Below, in pieces: positions 16,044-25,315 of a stretch of DNA of 36,169 nt; the first letter of the stretch is position 1, and the number at the start of each line of letters is the position of its first letter. The notes beneath the pieces were generated by a model, which saw nothing but the letters and a program-made list of their open reading frames with translations, was not told where the DNA came from and ran no database searches. The translations under genes were made by a program, and so were the position numbers. The DNA is from Gammaproteobacteria bacterium. Its GTDB lineage: Bacteria > Pseudomonadota > Gammaproteobacteria > Legionellales > Legionellaceae. Where the stretch lies: contig JAUICE010000016.1 in assembly GCA_030428185.1 (NCBI GenBank), forward strand, positions 1-36,169. Direction: 5' to 3'.

Positions 16044-16955
16044 CTAAATCATTTTAAGTACATGCTCCAATAACTGACCATCAAATGGTTCAAACAAATG
16101 TATAGGCTCATAATGTCTAAGCCAAGTCATTTGACGTTTTGCTAATTGCCGTGTAGCAGCCAGTGCTTTTTCACGCATACTCTGAAAATCATACTCACCA
16201 TTGATATATTGAAATACTTGTCGATAACCAACTGCTCTCATCGAGGGCATATCTAAGGTAACACCTTGCGCCATAAGCTGTCTAACTTCTTCAATAAAAC
16301 CTAACTCCAACATTGTATCAAAGCGCTGCTCAATTAATTGATGAAGTTTAGCTCTATTACTTGGCATTAAACCAATATTAATAAATTCAAATGGTGATGG
16401 CTGTTTCTTTGAGGCCAGCCAAAAAGAACTAATCGGTTTGCCACTAATGATGAAAACCTCCAAAGCACGTAACACTCGCTGTTTATCGTGCGCATGTATT
16501 TTTTTTGCAGCAATTTTGTCACAAGATTTAAGCTCATCATGTAAAGACGTTACCCCTTGGAGTTTAAGTTTCTCTAATAATTTTGCTCTTACCTCGGGCT
16601 GGCTCGATGGCAAATTATCTAGCCCTTTCTGAAACGCATTAAAATATAACATCGTTCCACCAACACAAATTGGCATATTTTTACGTTTGATTATGTCATG
16701 ACATAATCCAAGGGCTTGCTCTCTAAACATTGAAGCGGAAAATACTTCTTTAGGTGATAAAATATCAACTAGATGGTGCGGAAACTGTTTAAGCTCATCA
16801 GAATTTGGCTTAGCTGTTCCGATATCCATGCCTTGATAAACAAGGGAGGAGTCAACACTAATAAGCTCTGATTCTTGTGCTTTAAAGAGTTTTTCAGCTA
16901 AAGCTGTTTTACCTGAGGCTGTTGGCCCCATAATACAAATAACTTTGTTAGACAT
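16044..16955 (-). CDS. miaA: MiaA, tRNA dimethylallyltransferase
   Basis: MiaA transfers the dimethylallyl group to N6 of A37 in tRNAs that read UNN codons. The 303-residue product has the P-loop GPTASGKTAL (10-19), the substrate segment DSSLVYQGMDIGTAKP, VGGTMLYF, and the C-terminal RQLAKRQMTWLRH that contacts tRNA. Its start overlaps mutL by 8 bp, so the two are coupled in the common tsaE-amiB-mutL-miaA order. In many gammaproteobacteria hfq and hflX follow; here the VgrG-like gene takes that place. Identification is firm. Confidence 0.97.
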   Translation of the reverse strand: MSNKVICIMGPTASGKTALAEKLFKAQESELISVDSSLVYQGMDIGTAKPNSDELKQFPHHLVDILSPKEVFSASMFREQALGLCHDIIKRKNMPICVGGTMLYFNAFQKGLDNLPSSQPEVRAKLLEKLKLQGVTSLHDELKSCDKIAAKKIHAHDKQRVLRALEVFIISGKPISSFWLASKKQPSPFEFINIGLMPSNRAKLHQLIEQRFDTMLELGFIEEVRQLMAQGVTLDMPSMRAVGYRQVFQYINGEYDFQSMREKALAATRQLAKRQMTWLRHYEPIHLFEPFDGQLLEHVLKMI

Positions 16956-18552
16956 TCATCAACTCCAACCAATCTTCAGCTTTAAGTAGGCGCCTATCAC
17001 TGGAGTTATTATTTTGTCCAATAACAAACTGCATTAAAGCTTTTTTTTCCACATCATCTAGGAGCTCTAAAGAGACATCCGTATGATATAAGCTTAGCTC
17101 AACTGCTTCATCAAGCGTACGCACTGAGCTTAAAGATAAAACATAGTCATGAATATTGATATATGGTAATAAAGTTGGTGCGGCTCTTACGACCAACTTG
17201 CTTTCAGTGAGCTGCTCTACGTCAAAACCTAATTGTTGGGACAAATGAAAAGGATACTGCGCTAACTGTGATGCGCTCATGTTCACAACGAGAGGTACAA
17301 GCACCTGGCGGCTATTGATTTTATTTTCACTCACTGCCTTTAGGTATAATCCCGAAACCCAGCGTTTATAGGCTTGTTCCACTTGAATAAGGAACGTATG
17401 ATTTCCACTAAGAAGCAGAGCCAATTTATTACCTAAATCTATCCACTGTCCATTTTCAGAAAATATAGATTCCTGATGAAGTGATTTTTGCACATACGAT
17501 GTTGTCGTGGTCTTGCATCCTGCCTTTTCATTTTTCTCTAGCCTATGTTCTTCTATTGTCTCCGACTGCTGATAGCATCTGATTGCATCAAAAAGAGCAC
17601 TTTTAATAAAGTCATAAACTTCCTTAGGCTTTTGAAATCTAACTTCACTTTTGGCAGGGTGTACGTTAACATCAACTTCCTCAGGCGGTAGTGAAACATG
17701 TAGTAAATAGCACGGAACTTTGCCAGGATGTAGGAGAGGTTCATATAATTGGCGAATTACATGGCTGACTAGTTTATCTCTTACAATACGTTCATTGACA
17801 TATAAATATTGTAAATCGTTTTGCCCACGTAAAAAATTTGGCGAGCTTATAGCACCGGTTATTGATAGACCTGATGCAACCTTATCTATGTTTAATTGCT
17901 TATTGAAAAACTGTGTTCCAAAGATTTGTTTGAGACGATTTTGTATATCACCTGCTTTGAATAACAAAGTAACTTTATCATTATGCTTTAGTGTAAAACT
18001 AATATTAGGATGCGCCATAGCCACACGTTTAACAACAGTTTCAATATGTAGATACTCAGTTTTGGGCTGCTTTAAGAACTTTCGTCTTGCCGGAACATTA
18101 TAAAATAACTTATGGCACTCTATGCAAGTTCCATTTGGATAAGCACCAGGCTGAATCTCTCCCACCCTGCCATGATTAACTCTAAGCGTATAGGCATTTT
18201 TTTGACTAAGAGGCTTTGAGTGAATGCTAAACTCACAAACCGAACTAATGCTGGCTAGAGCCTCACCTCGAAATCCAAAACTTGATAAGTGTAATAAATC
18301 ATCTATATGCGAAAGCTTACTGGTTGCATGTGGCATAACCGCAAGCTTTAACTCTTCAGAAACAATCCCCTTTCCATTGTCAGAGATAATAATTGAGCTC
18401 AGACCACCGCTTAAAATCTCTATTTTGATATCTGTTGCATTTGCATCAACTGCATTTTCTATAAGTTCTTTAACGATAGAAGCTGGACGCTCTATCACTT
18501 CTCCTGCAGCAATTTGGTTAGCTACCTCTATAGATAAGGGGCGAATAGACAT
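16948..18552 (-). CDS. mutL: MutL, DNA mismatch repair protein
   Basis: MutL links MutS mismatch recognition to downstream repair. The 534-residue protein has the GHKL ATPase domain with AGEVIERPASIVKELIENAVDA (about 16-37), DNGKGI, HATSKL and GFRGEALASI, then the transducer domain and a short C-terminal dimerisation domain. The endonuclease motif DQHAxxERxxxE of many bacterial MutL proteins is absent; the matching position reads VEQAYKRWVSG. This suggests a methyl-directed type of repair as in E. coli. It is shorter than E. coli MutL (615) because the linker is shorter. It lies between amiB and miaA and overlaps miaA by 8 bp. Confidence 0.96.
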   Translation of the reverse strand: MSIRPLSIEVANQIAAGEVIERPASIVKELIENAVDANATDIKIEILSGGLSSIIISDNGKGIVSEELKLAVMPHATSKLSHIDDLLHLSSFGFRGEALASISSVCEFSIHSKPLSQKNAYTLRVNHGRVGEIQPGAYPNGTCIECHKLFYNVPARRKFLKQPKTEYLHIETVVKRVAMAHPNISFTLKHNDKVTLLFKAGDIQNRLKQIFGTQFFNKQLNIDKVASGLSITGAISSPNFLRGQNDLQYLYVNERIVRDKLVSHVIRQLYEPLLHPGKVPCYLLHVSLPPEEVDVNVHPAKSEVRFQKPKEVYDFIKSALFDAIRCYQQSETIEEHRLEKNEKAGCKTTTTSYVQKSLHQESIFSENGQWIDLGNKLALLLSGNHTFLIQVEQAYKRWVSGLYLKAVSENKINSRQVLVPLVVNMSASQLAQYPFHLSQQLGFDVEQLTESKLVVRAAPTLLPYINIHDYVLSLSSVRTLDEAVELSLYHTDVSLELLDDVEKKALMQFVIGQNNNSSDRRLLKAEDWLELMNV

Positions 18553-18562
18553 CAGTAACCGC

Positions 18563-19843
18563 CTAAGAATGAACTGGCAACATTAGCAACTGACCGACGC
18601 GTATCTCATTTGATGTCAGTCGATTAAATTCCTTCAACTCTTTTAGTGTCAAACGGTTTCTTTTAGCAATCACCGATAGCGTATCTCCTTTTGCAACACG
18701 ATAACGCTTTCGTTTTTGCTCAAAATACGTTCCTCGAGGTGGATATTGACTAAAATAGTGTTTTAACCCGTTTAAAATCTTTGATGCCAGTTTATTCTGA
18801 TACCAAGGACTTGCTAAAAGCGCCTCTTCCCGATAATTAGATATAAATCCGGTTTCAATCAAAACCGAAGGAATATCGGGTGACTTTAAAACCACAAAGC
18901 GAGCTTGCTCAACTTTATCATGATGAAGTGATGCTAAATCATCTAAATATCTTAGAAGCTGCGACCCAAGCTTTAAACTAGCTCCAATTGTTGCTGTTTG
19001 TGATAAATCAATAAGCACCGAGCGCACAAGCCCATTTTCGTCTTTTAGTCCACTTAAATCAACGCCACCAAGCTCTGAGTAGTTTTCCTTTTCAGCCAAC
19101 CACCTGGCTGCCTCACTGGTTGCACCTCTTTGTGATAAAGCAAAAACACTGACTCCTTGCGAAGTACGATTCTTAAACGCATCAGCATGAATAGAAACAA
19201 AAATATCAGCTTTATGCTTTCTGGCAAGCTGCAGTCTTTGTCGTAGACCAATATAGTAATCTCCACGTCGAGTTAACCTTGCTTGCATACCGGGTGTTAA
19301 ATTGATAACCCTTTGTAAACGTTTAGCGATTTGTAATACAATTTTTTTTTCTAAATAACCACGCCGACCAACTGCTCCAGGATCTTTACCGCCGTGCCCC
19401 GGATCAATGACCACAATCACATCTCTGAGATTTTTCTGAGCTATTTTTTTCTGAGTAGTTGTTTTCGGGTTAGAAGGATGTTTGAGCTGCACATTAATAA
19501 TATAATCATTATGTTTTTTCAAGCCTGTCACGTGCACATTAAGCCGATGCTTCACATCAATCACTAACCGTAAGTGATTATTCTGCTGCCGACCAAATCG
19601 AATACTTTTAATTAGTCTAGTATAGCTCTTTGACTTTAGAGGGGCATGCGAAGATATGTTGTCAAAATCAAAAACTATACGAGATGGATTAGTAAGCTGA
19701 AAATATTTATATGGGATCTGATGAGAAAACTTAAGCGTAATAATAGAAGTATGATTTTTACCTTGAAGCGCTATATCTTTTAAAGTCGCTGCGTGTACAA
19801 ACAAAGGGAATAATATTAAATATAAACGAATCAACCGTTTCAT
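18563..19843 (-). CDS. amiB: N-acetylmuramoyl-L-alanine amidase (AmiB-type) with AMIN and LysM domains
   Basis: This periplasmic zinc amidase cleaves the stem peptide from glycan strands during daughter-cell separation and is normally switched on through FtsEX/EnvC or NlpD. The 426-residue product has a signal peptide (to about residue 18) and an AMIN domain (about 20-120) for septal targeting. The Amidase_3 domain (about 141-365) has zinc ligands H150 (DPGHGG), E165 and H219 (SIHAD), and catalytic E330 (LIETGFIS). One C-terminal LysM repeat (about 380-425) binds peptidoglycan. Its ATG overlaps the tsaE stop by one base. The tsaE-amiB-mutL order and LysM favour AmiB over AmiC. Confidence 0.93.
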   Translation of the reverse strand: MKRLIRLYLILFPLFVHAATLKDIALQGKNHTSIITLKFSHQIPYKYFQLTNPSRIVFDFDNISSHAPLKSKSYTRLIKSIRFGRQQNNHLRLVIDVKHRLNVHVTGLKKHNDYIINVQLKHPSNPKTTTQKKIAQKNLRDVIVVIDPGHGGKDPGAVGRRGYLEKKIVLQIAKRLQRVINLTPGMQARLTRRGDYYIGLRQRLQLARKHKADIFVSIHADAFKNRTSQGVSVFALSQRGATSEAARWLAEKENYSELGGVDLSGLKDENGLVRSVLIDLSQTATIGASLKLGSQLLRYLDDLASLHHDKVEQARFVVLKSPDIPSVLIETGFISNYREEALLASPWYQNKLASKILNGLKHYFSQYPPRGTYFEQKRKRYRVAKGDTLSVIAKRNRLTLKELKEFNRLTSNEIRVGQLLMLPVHS

Positions 19844-20340
19844 CAGCCATCCATACAGTGTAAGATTTTTTTAGCTTTATCTGAATAACATTGTAGACAA
19901 GCTTCGTGACTTTCGTCAAAAGCTCTAAGCCTTATGAGTAAATCAGGTGAAGATAAAGTGGAAATTTTTTCTGGCCATTCAATTAATACTAATGAAGCGT
20001 GCTCTTTAGCCTCATAAAAACCAATTTCTTCCAATTCATAATGCTCGGATATGCGATATAAATCGACATGAAGTATCTCACCAATTGAAACTCCATACTG
20101 CTCCATCAATGCATAGGTAGGGCTTTTAATAGCACCTTTGACACCTAAGTACTGCAAGAGGTGACGAATAAAACAGGTTTTACCTGAGCCAATCTCACCT
20201 TGGAAATGGATTTCGAAAGGGTAAGTTAATAAACTTGCCAATTTGATTGCTAAAGCTTTTGTGTCATTTTCTCTTGGCAGCGTTATTTTCAAGGGGGTTT
20301 GATCTGGTATCATTTTACAAATACGACTATCAATAGTCAC
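19843..20340 (-). CDS. tsaE: TsaE, tRNA threonylcarbamoyladenosine biosynthesis ATPase
   Basis: TsaE is the ATPase that works with TsaB and TsaD to make t6A37 in ANN-decoding tRNAs. The 165-residue product has the P-loop GEIGSGKT (about 48-55), SPTYALMEQY, HVDLYRISEHYELEEIGF and LIEWPEK, all family hallmarks. The GTG at 20340 is used here, with AAGG nine bases upstream; an ATG at 20313 gives a 156-residue product and is also possible. One copy of the dispersed 25-bp repeat lies 31 bp upstream in the same direction and may provide its promoter. Confidence 0.93.
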   Translation of the reverse strand: MTIDSRICKMIPDQTPLKITLPRENDTKALAIKLASLLTYPFEIHFQGEIGSGKTCFIRHLLQYLGVKGAIKSPTYALMEQYGVSIGEILHVDLYRISEHYELEEIGFYEAKEHASLVLIEWPEKISTLSSPDLLIRLRAFDESHEACLQCYSDKAKKILHCMDG

Positions 20341-20371
20341 TTAAAGAAGCCTTGGCATCGCCCTATTCTAC

Positions 20372-20396
20372 CTATACCTTAGGTGCTTGAAAATGC
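20372..20396 (-). repeat. Dispersed 25-bp intergenic repeat, copy upstream of tsaE
   Basis: On the minus strand this copy begins GCATTTTCAAGC and ends AAGGTATAG. It aligns without gaps to seven other copies (25220, 27917, 28201, 31077, 31142, 32703, 33584). It ends 31 bp before the tsaE start, and its TATAGG could act as a -10. Confidence 0.75.
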
Positions 20397-20405
20397 TTTA
20401 GGGTT

Positions 20406-20456
20406 ATTTTTCTCAATCGGAATGGAATAGCCATTCCTCAATCGAAAAATCCAAAA
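20406..20456. repeat. Palindromic repeat module (hairpin), copy 1
   Basis: GGAATGG (419-425 of 20,000) and CCATTCC (431-437) form a 7-bp stem around AATAG, flanked by TTTTTC and GAAAAA and by two direct CAATCG pieces. A second copy of the same module, with scattered substitutions, is at 27979-28028. In both places it lies just to the right of a minus-strand copy of the 25-bp repeat. Confidence 0.75.
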
Positions 20457-20480
20457 GAAAAGGCCTACAAGCAAGGCTTG
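20456..20480 (-). terminator. Possible weak terminator after nnrDE
   Basis: Reading on the minus strand, AAGCCT, a short loop TGCTTGT and AGGCCTT form a stem with one bulge, followed by TTCTTTT. It lies about 26 bp past the nnrDE stop. The stem is short, so this is tentative. Confidence 0.35.
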
Positions 20481-20505
20481 ATATGAATCGTTTAAGATCC
20501 CTTCA

Positions 20506-22020
20506 TTACAAAAGAAGCTCATCTTCTATATCAATAAGGCTTTCTCTGCTTTGCTCTATTGCACTCAAAAAAGAGTCAAATAAATCAGATGCAAGTAATC
20601 CATATATACCCTTCTCTTTTACTGCTAAATCGGCTGAGAAAGCATGTAACAATACTGATACAGCGGCAACATCTTCTAATGGAGTACCTTGAGCACAAAA
20701 TCCTCCCATTATCCCGGCAAGAACATCACCCATGCCAGCACTAGCCATGCCTACATTTCCTAAGGAGCAAACGTAAGGCACATCATTGAGTGTCTGAATA
20801 ATGGTTCCAGCCCCTTTAAGCACAGTGATAGATTGATATTTTTTAGCAATATCTAGCACAGCATTAAACCTATTTGCCTGAACAGCCTCTACTTCAGTGT
20901 TGAGCAACTTAGCAGCTTCTCCTGGATGAGGGGTTAATATTGTATTGGCAAGCGAGATATCGTTTTTAGCAAGATAAGCTAACGCCCCAGCATCAATTAT
21001 TTTTTTACCCTTAAATATCAAAGAATTTTGGATCACATCCTCAGACCATTTGCTGTCATCAAGGCCAGGTCCAACAACGATGGCATCAAACTGTTCAAGC
21101 CTTTTAGATAACTCAAAAGGCTCCTCAAATGGTAAACATATAAGCTCGGGCCGACCAGACAGCACTACGTTATGATGAGAAAGCCTCGTAAAAACAGAAA
21201 CTTTTCCAGCACCTACGCGCAATGCTGCTTCAGCGGCCATTCTTACAGCACCCGCATATCCATACTCTCCACCAACAATTAACACATGCCCAAAATTCCC
21301 TTTATGCATGCTCGGTAGACGTCTAGGTAACATGGCTGAAATATCAACCTCATCAAGTCGTAATGATGTAATGGCGTGTCGCTCTAGCTCTGGTTCTAAA
21401 TCAAGAGTGTCACAGTAAATATCACCACAATAGTCAACAGCATCCCCTGTCAGCATGCCTTGTTTTAAGCCAATAAATGTGACGGTTACATCTGCAAATA
21501 CAGCACTGCCTAGTGCTTTACCTGTATTTGCGTCAATACCAGAGGGAAGATCTAAGCTAAGAATAAAACACTCAGAAGCATTAATTTCTGAAATAGCCTG
21601 TTTATAAATTCCTTCTACATTATTTTTTACACCAATTCCTAGCAATGCATCGACAACAACCTCACACTCTTTTAAAGCGGCATGACCATCATAGGGAATA
21701 ACCTCTATATCTAAAGACTCTAGTTGCATCAAAGAGGCTTTCGCCTCATCAGAGTATTGTGATTTGTCACCTAAGTAGTAAACTGAGACTGAAAATCCCT
21801 TTTCAAAGGCACAACGTGCAAAAACAAAACCATCCCCTCCATTGTTGCCGCCCCCGCAAAACACAGCAATGTTTTCTGCATCTGGATATACCGAAAAAAA
21901 TACAGAAAACGCCGCTTCACCCGCCCGCTTCATCAAAACCTCTTTGGAAACAGTGTTAAACGCGCTTAGTTCTATCTCTCGAATCTGCTTTAACGTGTAT
22001 AGCTCGTAGGGCAAGCTCAT
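20506..22020 (-). CDS. nnrDE: Bifunctional NAD(P)H-hydrate repair enzyme (epimerase NnrE plus dehydratase NnrD)
   Basis: The enzyme repairs damaged NADHX and NADPHX: the N-terminal epimerase interconverts R and S forms and the C-terminal ADP-dependent dehydratase restores NAD(P)H. The N-terminal domain (about 1-210) has FCGGGNNGGDGFVFAR and LDLPSGIDANTG. The C-terminal domain has GHVLIVGGEYGYAGA, VGPGL, TPHPGEAAKLL and AGMGDVLAGIMGG. I place the start at the ATG at 22020, giving 504 residues, because a strong AAGGAG lies just before it; the upstream TTG at 22038 would swallow that ribosome site. It heads the tsaE-amiB-mutL-miaA series, with a 165-bp repeat-bearing gap before tsaE. Confidence 0.95.
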   Translation of the reverse strand: MSLPYELYTLKQIREIELSAFNTVSKEVLMKRAGEAAFSVFFSVYPDAENIAVFCGGGNNGGDGFVFARCAFEKGFSVSVYYLGDKSQYSDEAKASLMQLESLDIEVIPYDGHAALKECEVVVDALLGIGVKNNVEGIYKQAISEINASECFILSLDLPSGIDANTGKALGSAVFADVTVTFIGLKQGMLTGDAVDYCGDIYCDTLDLEPELERHAITSLRLDEVDISAMLPRRLPSMHKGNFGHVLIVGGEYGYAGAVRMAAEAALRVGAGKVSVFTRLSHHNVVLSGRPELICLPFEEPFELSKRLEQFDAIVVGPGLDDSKWSEDVIQNSLIFKGKKIIDAGALAYLAKNDISLANTILTPHPGEAAKLLNTEVEAVQANRFNAVLDIAKKYQSITVLKGAGTIIQTLNDVPYVCSLGNVGMASAGMGDVLAGIMGGFCAQGTPLEDVAAVSVLLHAFSADLAVKEKGIYGLLASDLFDSFLSAIEQSRESLIDIEDELLL

Positions 22021-22045
22021 GGTTTCTCCTTGTAACAAAATACTC

Positions 22046-23443
22046 TTAGAATGGCATTATCAATTTCGAACTTAAGGGGCTTAGTTTATCCTTAAACCAC
22101 TGCTTAATGTGTTCTAGGGCATCAATAGACTCACCTTCTAAACGCATAACCAAGCACGGAGTAGTATTCGATGCACGAATTAATGCCCAGCTATCTGGCA
22201 ATTCACAGCGAACACCATCTAAATAAACACAGTTTGCTGGGGAAAAATCAATTTCTTTTTTTATTTGTTCAATTAATGAAAATTTTTCTTCCTCACTAAC
22301 TGCTATTTTTAATTCTGGCGTACTGTATCCTGACGTGTGTTTTGCAAACACTTCAGCTGAAGTTTTAGCTGACTTACTAATGATTTCTAATACCCTGCAA
22401 GCAGCATAAATTGCATCATCAAAGCCATTCCATCTATCTTTAAAAAATAAATGCCCGCTCATCTCTCCAGCCAATAATGCTCCTGTTTCTGCCATTTTTT
22501 GTTTAACAATTGAATGCCCTGTTGGGCACATTAATCCTTGGCCATCAAGATCACTTACTAACTGACCTAAGGCTCTAGAGCACTTCACATCAAAAATAAT
22601 TGGACAATCTTTATTAGCCGCCAATATATCTGCTGCTAATAACATCAATACTCTATCCGAGCGAATAATATTGGCATCTGAGTCAACGACCCCCAGTCTG
22701 TCAGCATCACCATCAAAAGCAATACCTAAGTCGAGTTTTTTCTCTAGAACCAACGACTGTAAGTCAGCTAGGTTGTCATCAACAGCTGGGTCAGGATGAT
22801 GATTTGGAAAAGTACCATCTACGTCACAATAAAGCTCATAGACCTCAAAACCTAAGCGTTTAAACAGTTGACTAACAAAAAGTCCTGCAACCCCGTTACC
22901 ACAATCTATTCCTATACGTAGTGAGCGCTCTATTTGAACATCTTGACTAATTTTGTCGATATATCTAGCAATAATATCTTGGTTCGTAATCACTCCGTCA
23001 CCAAAGTGAAATACTTCATGTTCAATTCGGCTCTGTAGTGCCTGAATATCATCAGTTGTTAAATTTTTACCACAGACAACAGGCTTAAGTCCGTTATATT
23101 CTTTACCATTATGGCTTCCGGTTATCATAACCCCAGCGCCTAGTCCTAACTCAACTGTTGCAAAGTACAATACAGGGCTTGGAGCATATCCAATAGAAAC
23201 GACATTCAGGCCACAAGACTTTAGTCCAATCATCATTGCTTGAGCAAGAGACTCACTGGTCAAGCGACCATCGTAACCAACAACAACCTCGTGATGTTTT
23301 TTTTCTATCATCAAAGAACCAAGCGCTAAGCCCAAGGTATAATAATCATCCGCGTTTAGATCTGGACCGATACGCCCACGAATATCATAAGCACGAAAAA
23401 CATGCGCTGGTAATTTATTTTTTCTCTGGTAAATCATACTCAT
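22046..23443 (-). CDS. algC: Phosphomannomutase/phosphoglucomutase (AlgC family)
   Basis: This cytoplasmic enzyme interconverts hexose 1- and 6-phosphates and supplies sugar nucleotides for surface polysaccharides. The 465-residue product has the catalytic phosphoserine loop TGSHN (Ser110), the magnesium loop DGDADR (near 243), the sugar-binding GEMSGH, and the phosphate-binding RASNTTP near the C-terminus, all in the alpha-D-phosphohexomutase order. TGSHN with GEMSGH fits the dual-specificity AlgC/ManB group better than GlmM, which has a different active-site loop. Its ATG directly follows the dut stop codon, and GGGAAAGAG in the dut end serves as ribosome site. The dut-algC adjacency is also seen in Pseudomonas. 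Confidence 0.92.
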   Translation of the reverse strand: MSMIYQRKNKLPAHVFRAYDIRGRIGPDLNADDYYTLGLALGSLMIEKKHHEVVVGYDGRLTSESLAQAMMIGLKSCGLNVVSIGYAPSPVLYFATVELGLGAGVMITGSHNGKEYNGLKPVVCGKNLTTDDIQALQSRIEHEVFHFGDGVITNQDIIARYIDKISQDVQIERSLRIGIDCGNGVAGLFVSQLFKRLGFEVYELYCDVDGTFPNHHPDPAVDDNLADLQSLVLEKKLDLGIAFDGDADRLGVVDSDANIIRSDRVLMLLAADILAANKDCPIIFDVKCSRALGQLVSDLDGQGLMCPTGHSIVKQKMAETGALLAGEMSGHLFFKDRWNGFDDAIYAACRVLEIISKSAKTSAEVFAKHTSGYSTPELKIAVSEEEKFSLIEQIKKEIDFSPANCVYLDGVRCELPDSWALIRASNTTPCLVMRLEGESIDALEHIKQWFKDKLSPLSSKLIMPF

Positions 23444-23902
23444 TCACTCTTTCCCTGTATGACCAAAGCCACCAGAACCACGAACACTTTCCTGAAAGTC
23501 TCGAACAATTTCAAATTGAGCCTGAACGACAGGTAGAATAACCAGTTGCGCTATCCTATCACCAGCATTAATCGTAAAAACATCTTGACTACGATTCCAG
23601 CAAGAAATCATTAATGGTCCTTGATAATCTGAATCAATAAGCCCCACTAAATTTCCCAACACAATACCATGCTTATGGCCTAATCCTGAGCGAGGCAAAA
23701 TAGTCGCGCAATAATTTGGGTTACCAATATGAATCGCTATACCTGTAGGAATAAGTTCTGTGGCACCTGGTAATAACTGTAGAGGCTCATCAATAGCTGC
23801 TCTTAAATCTAAACCCGCTGAGCCTTCAGTTTGATATTTTGGTAAGTCAAAAGTGGTTCCAAAGCGTTTATCTAAAATTTTTAACTCTATAGCTTCTTGC
23901 AT
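23444..23902 (-). CDS. dut: Deoxyuridine 5'-triphosphate nucleotidohydrolase
   Basis: dUTPase hydrolyses dUTP to dUMP, keeping uracil out of DNA and feeding thymidylate synthesis. The 152-residue product (E. coli 151-152) shows all five trimeric dUTPase motifs: [37 protein letters not shown] and the C-terminal [10 protein letters not shown] that closes over the active site. It lies 9 bp after coaBC on the same strand and abuts the phosphohexomutase gene, the standard coaBC-dut-algC series. Confidence 0.97.
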   Translation of the reverse strand: MQEAIELKILDKRFGTTFDLPKYQTEGSAGLDLRAAIDEPLQLLPGATELIPTGIAIHIGNPNYCATILPRSGLGHKHGIVLGNLVGLIDSDYQGPLMISCWNRSQDVFTINAGDRIAQLVILPVVQAQFEIVRDFQESVRGSGGFGHTGKE

Positions 23903-23911
23903 ATTCTACCC

Positions 23912-25108
23912 TTATTTCCTGTATCGTATAGCGATATACCTAAGAAGGTCATAGGCTAAACGAGCCTTAGGTTGTTTGGCAAATATTTTTTCGGAATCTT
24001 TAGTAAAAGCAACTATCTCGTTTTGCTCATTCTCAAATCCAATATCTATACGACTCACATCATTTGCAAAGATGATATCAAGGTTCTTTTTTTCTAATTT
24101 AGCAAGTGCATTAACTTTTACATTACAAGTTTCAGCAGCAAAGCCCACAAGGAATAGTTTTGGATAAACTTTCGCCACGTGCGCTAAAATATCAGGATTT
24201 TGTATTAAATCTAGTGATATTTTTTCGTTATGCTTTTTAATTTTTACTGTACTTACATCTGCTAGACGATAATCACTAACTGCCGCGGATGAAATAAAAA
24301 CATTCGCATTTCCAGCATAATTTAATACTTGCTTTAACATCTCATCTGCAGTTTCAATCTCAACTCGATGAATACCTGCTGTTGATGAGAGTGTTGTTGG
24401 GCCACTGATTAACGTCACCTTCGCACCTAAATTTACTGCTGCCTCTGCCAAAGCATATCCCATTTTCCCCGAGCTACGGTTAGAGATATAACGCACTGGA
24501 TCAATCGGCTCTCTTGTAGGGCCGGCTGTAATCAAAAGCTTCAAATCAGCTAATATTTTTTCTTGAAATAACTCACTTAAACTATGAACAATATCTGCTG
24601 GTTCAACCATGCGTCCCCAGCCATCATCACCACAAGCCTGCACACCCTTCGAAGGCCCAACAATATATGCGCCTATCTCTTTCAATATATTGATATTTTT
24701 TTGCGTCAAGGGGTGTGCATACATATGCATGTTCATCGCCGGACAAACCACTACAGGTGCATTTGTTGCTAAGATCAAAGTTGAGAGTAAGCAACTGGCC
24801 TGGCCGCAAGCAAGCTTTGCAATCATATCTGCTGTCGCAGGGGCAATAAGCACTAAATCAGCCCATCTTGCTAGCTCTATGTGTCCCATGGCCGACTCAT
24901 GGGCTTCATCCCATAGCGAATCCCTAACGGGACGCTCTGTAACTGCTTGAAATGTCATTGAACCAACAAACGCCTTGGCCTGCTTAGTCATAACAACTTG
25001 AACGTTGGCGCCAAGTTTACGTAAAATACTCGCAAGTTCGGCGCTTTTATAAGCAGAAATACCCGCAGATATACCAAGAACTACATTTTTACTAAACCAA
25101 TCACTCAA
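23912..25108 (-). CDS. coaBC: CoaBC, bifunctional phosphopantothenoylcysteine decarboxylase / phosphopantothenate-cysteine ligase
   Basis: CoaBC carries out two steps of coenzyme A synthesis: CTP-dependent ligation of cysteine to phosphopantothenate and FMN-dependent decarboxylation. The 398-residue product has the N-terminal CoaC flavoprotein domain with catalytic His76 (MGHIELARWAD), PAMNMHMY and the active-site Cys in ACGDDGWGRM. The CoaB domain has TAGPTREPIDPVRYISNRSSGKMGYALAEAA and KKNLDIIFAND. The start is the ATG at 25106-25108. The gene heads a minus-strand operon with dut and algC, and the gap in front is shared with rpmB. Confidence 0.96.
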   Translation of the reverse strand: MSDWFSKNVVLGISAGISAYKSAELASILRKLGANVQVVMTKQAKAFVGSMTFQAVTERPVRDSLWDEAHESAMGHIELARWADLVLIAPATADMIAKLACGQASCLLSTLILATNAPVVVCPAMNMHMYAHPLTQKNINILKEIGAYIVGPSKGVQACGDDGWGRMVEPADIVHSLSELFQEKILADLKLLITAGPTREPIDPVRYISNRSSGKMGYALAEAAVNLGAKVTLISGPTTLSSTAGIHRVEIETADEMLKQVLNYAGNANVFISSAAVSDYRLADVSTVKIKKHNEKISLDLIQNPDILAHVAKVYPKLFLVGFAAETCNVKVNALAKLEKKNLDIIFANDVSRIDIGFENEQNEIVAFTKDSEKIFAKQPKARLAYDLLRYIAIRYRK

Positions 25109-25172
25109 TGATTACCTCAACTTTCTAACTATATTGAAAAAACAATATTAATTAATCAAACAATTATCTGCT

Positions 25173-25192
25173 TCGTTTAGCAAAGCTAAATG
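25173..25192 (+). repeat. CAAAGCTAA palindromic module, copy 1
   Basis: TTTAGC (25176-25181) and GCTAAA (25185-25190) form a perfect 6-bp stem around AAA. The 20-base stretch matches 17 of 20 positions with the minus strand at 28035-28054, and its core recurs at 30987-31003 before the DUF3579 gene. Confidence 0.6.
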
Positions 25193-25219
25193 ACAGACAT
25201 TTATCAACGCTCAAAACGT

Positions 25220-25244
25220 GCAGTTTGAAAGGACAGGGGTATAG
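25220..25244 (+). repeat. Dispersed 25-bp intergenic repeat, copy upstream of rpmB
   Basis: This copy begins GCAGTTTGAAAGG and ends GGGGTATAG. It is closest to the copies before ptsN (28201) and fpr (32703), sharing GAAAGGA in the variable centre. It lies 178 bp before the rpmB start, so a promoter role would mean a long leader. Confidence 0.75.
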
Positions 25245-25315
25245 TACAACATGAACACTAAAGAATCACCTTATAAAGTTTACAAGCAACAGAGAATTAT
25301 CAGTTGCATTATTTG

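Noticed and set aside
24609-24950. A 113-codon plus-strand frame inside coaBC.
   Set aside because: coaBC is firmly identified on the other strand; the frame has no family resemblance and is a shadow.
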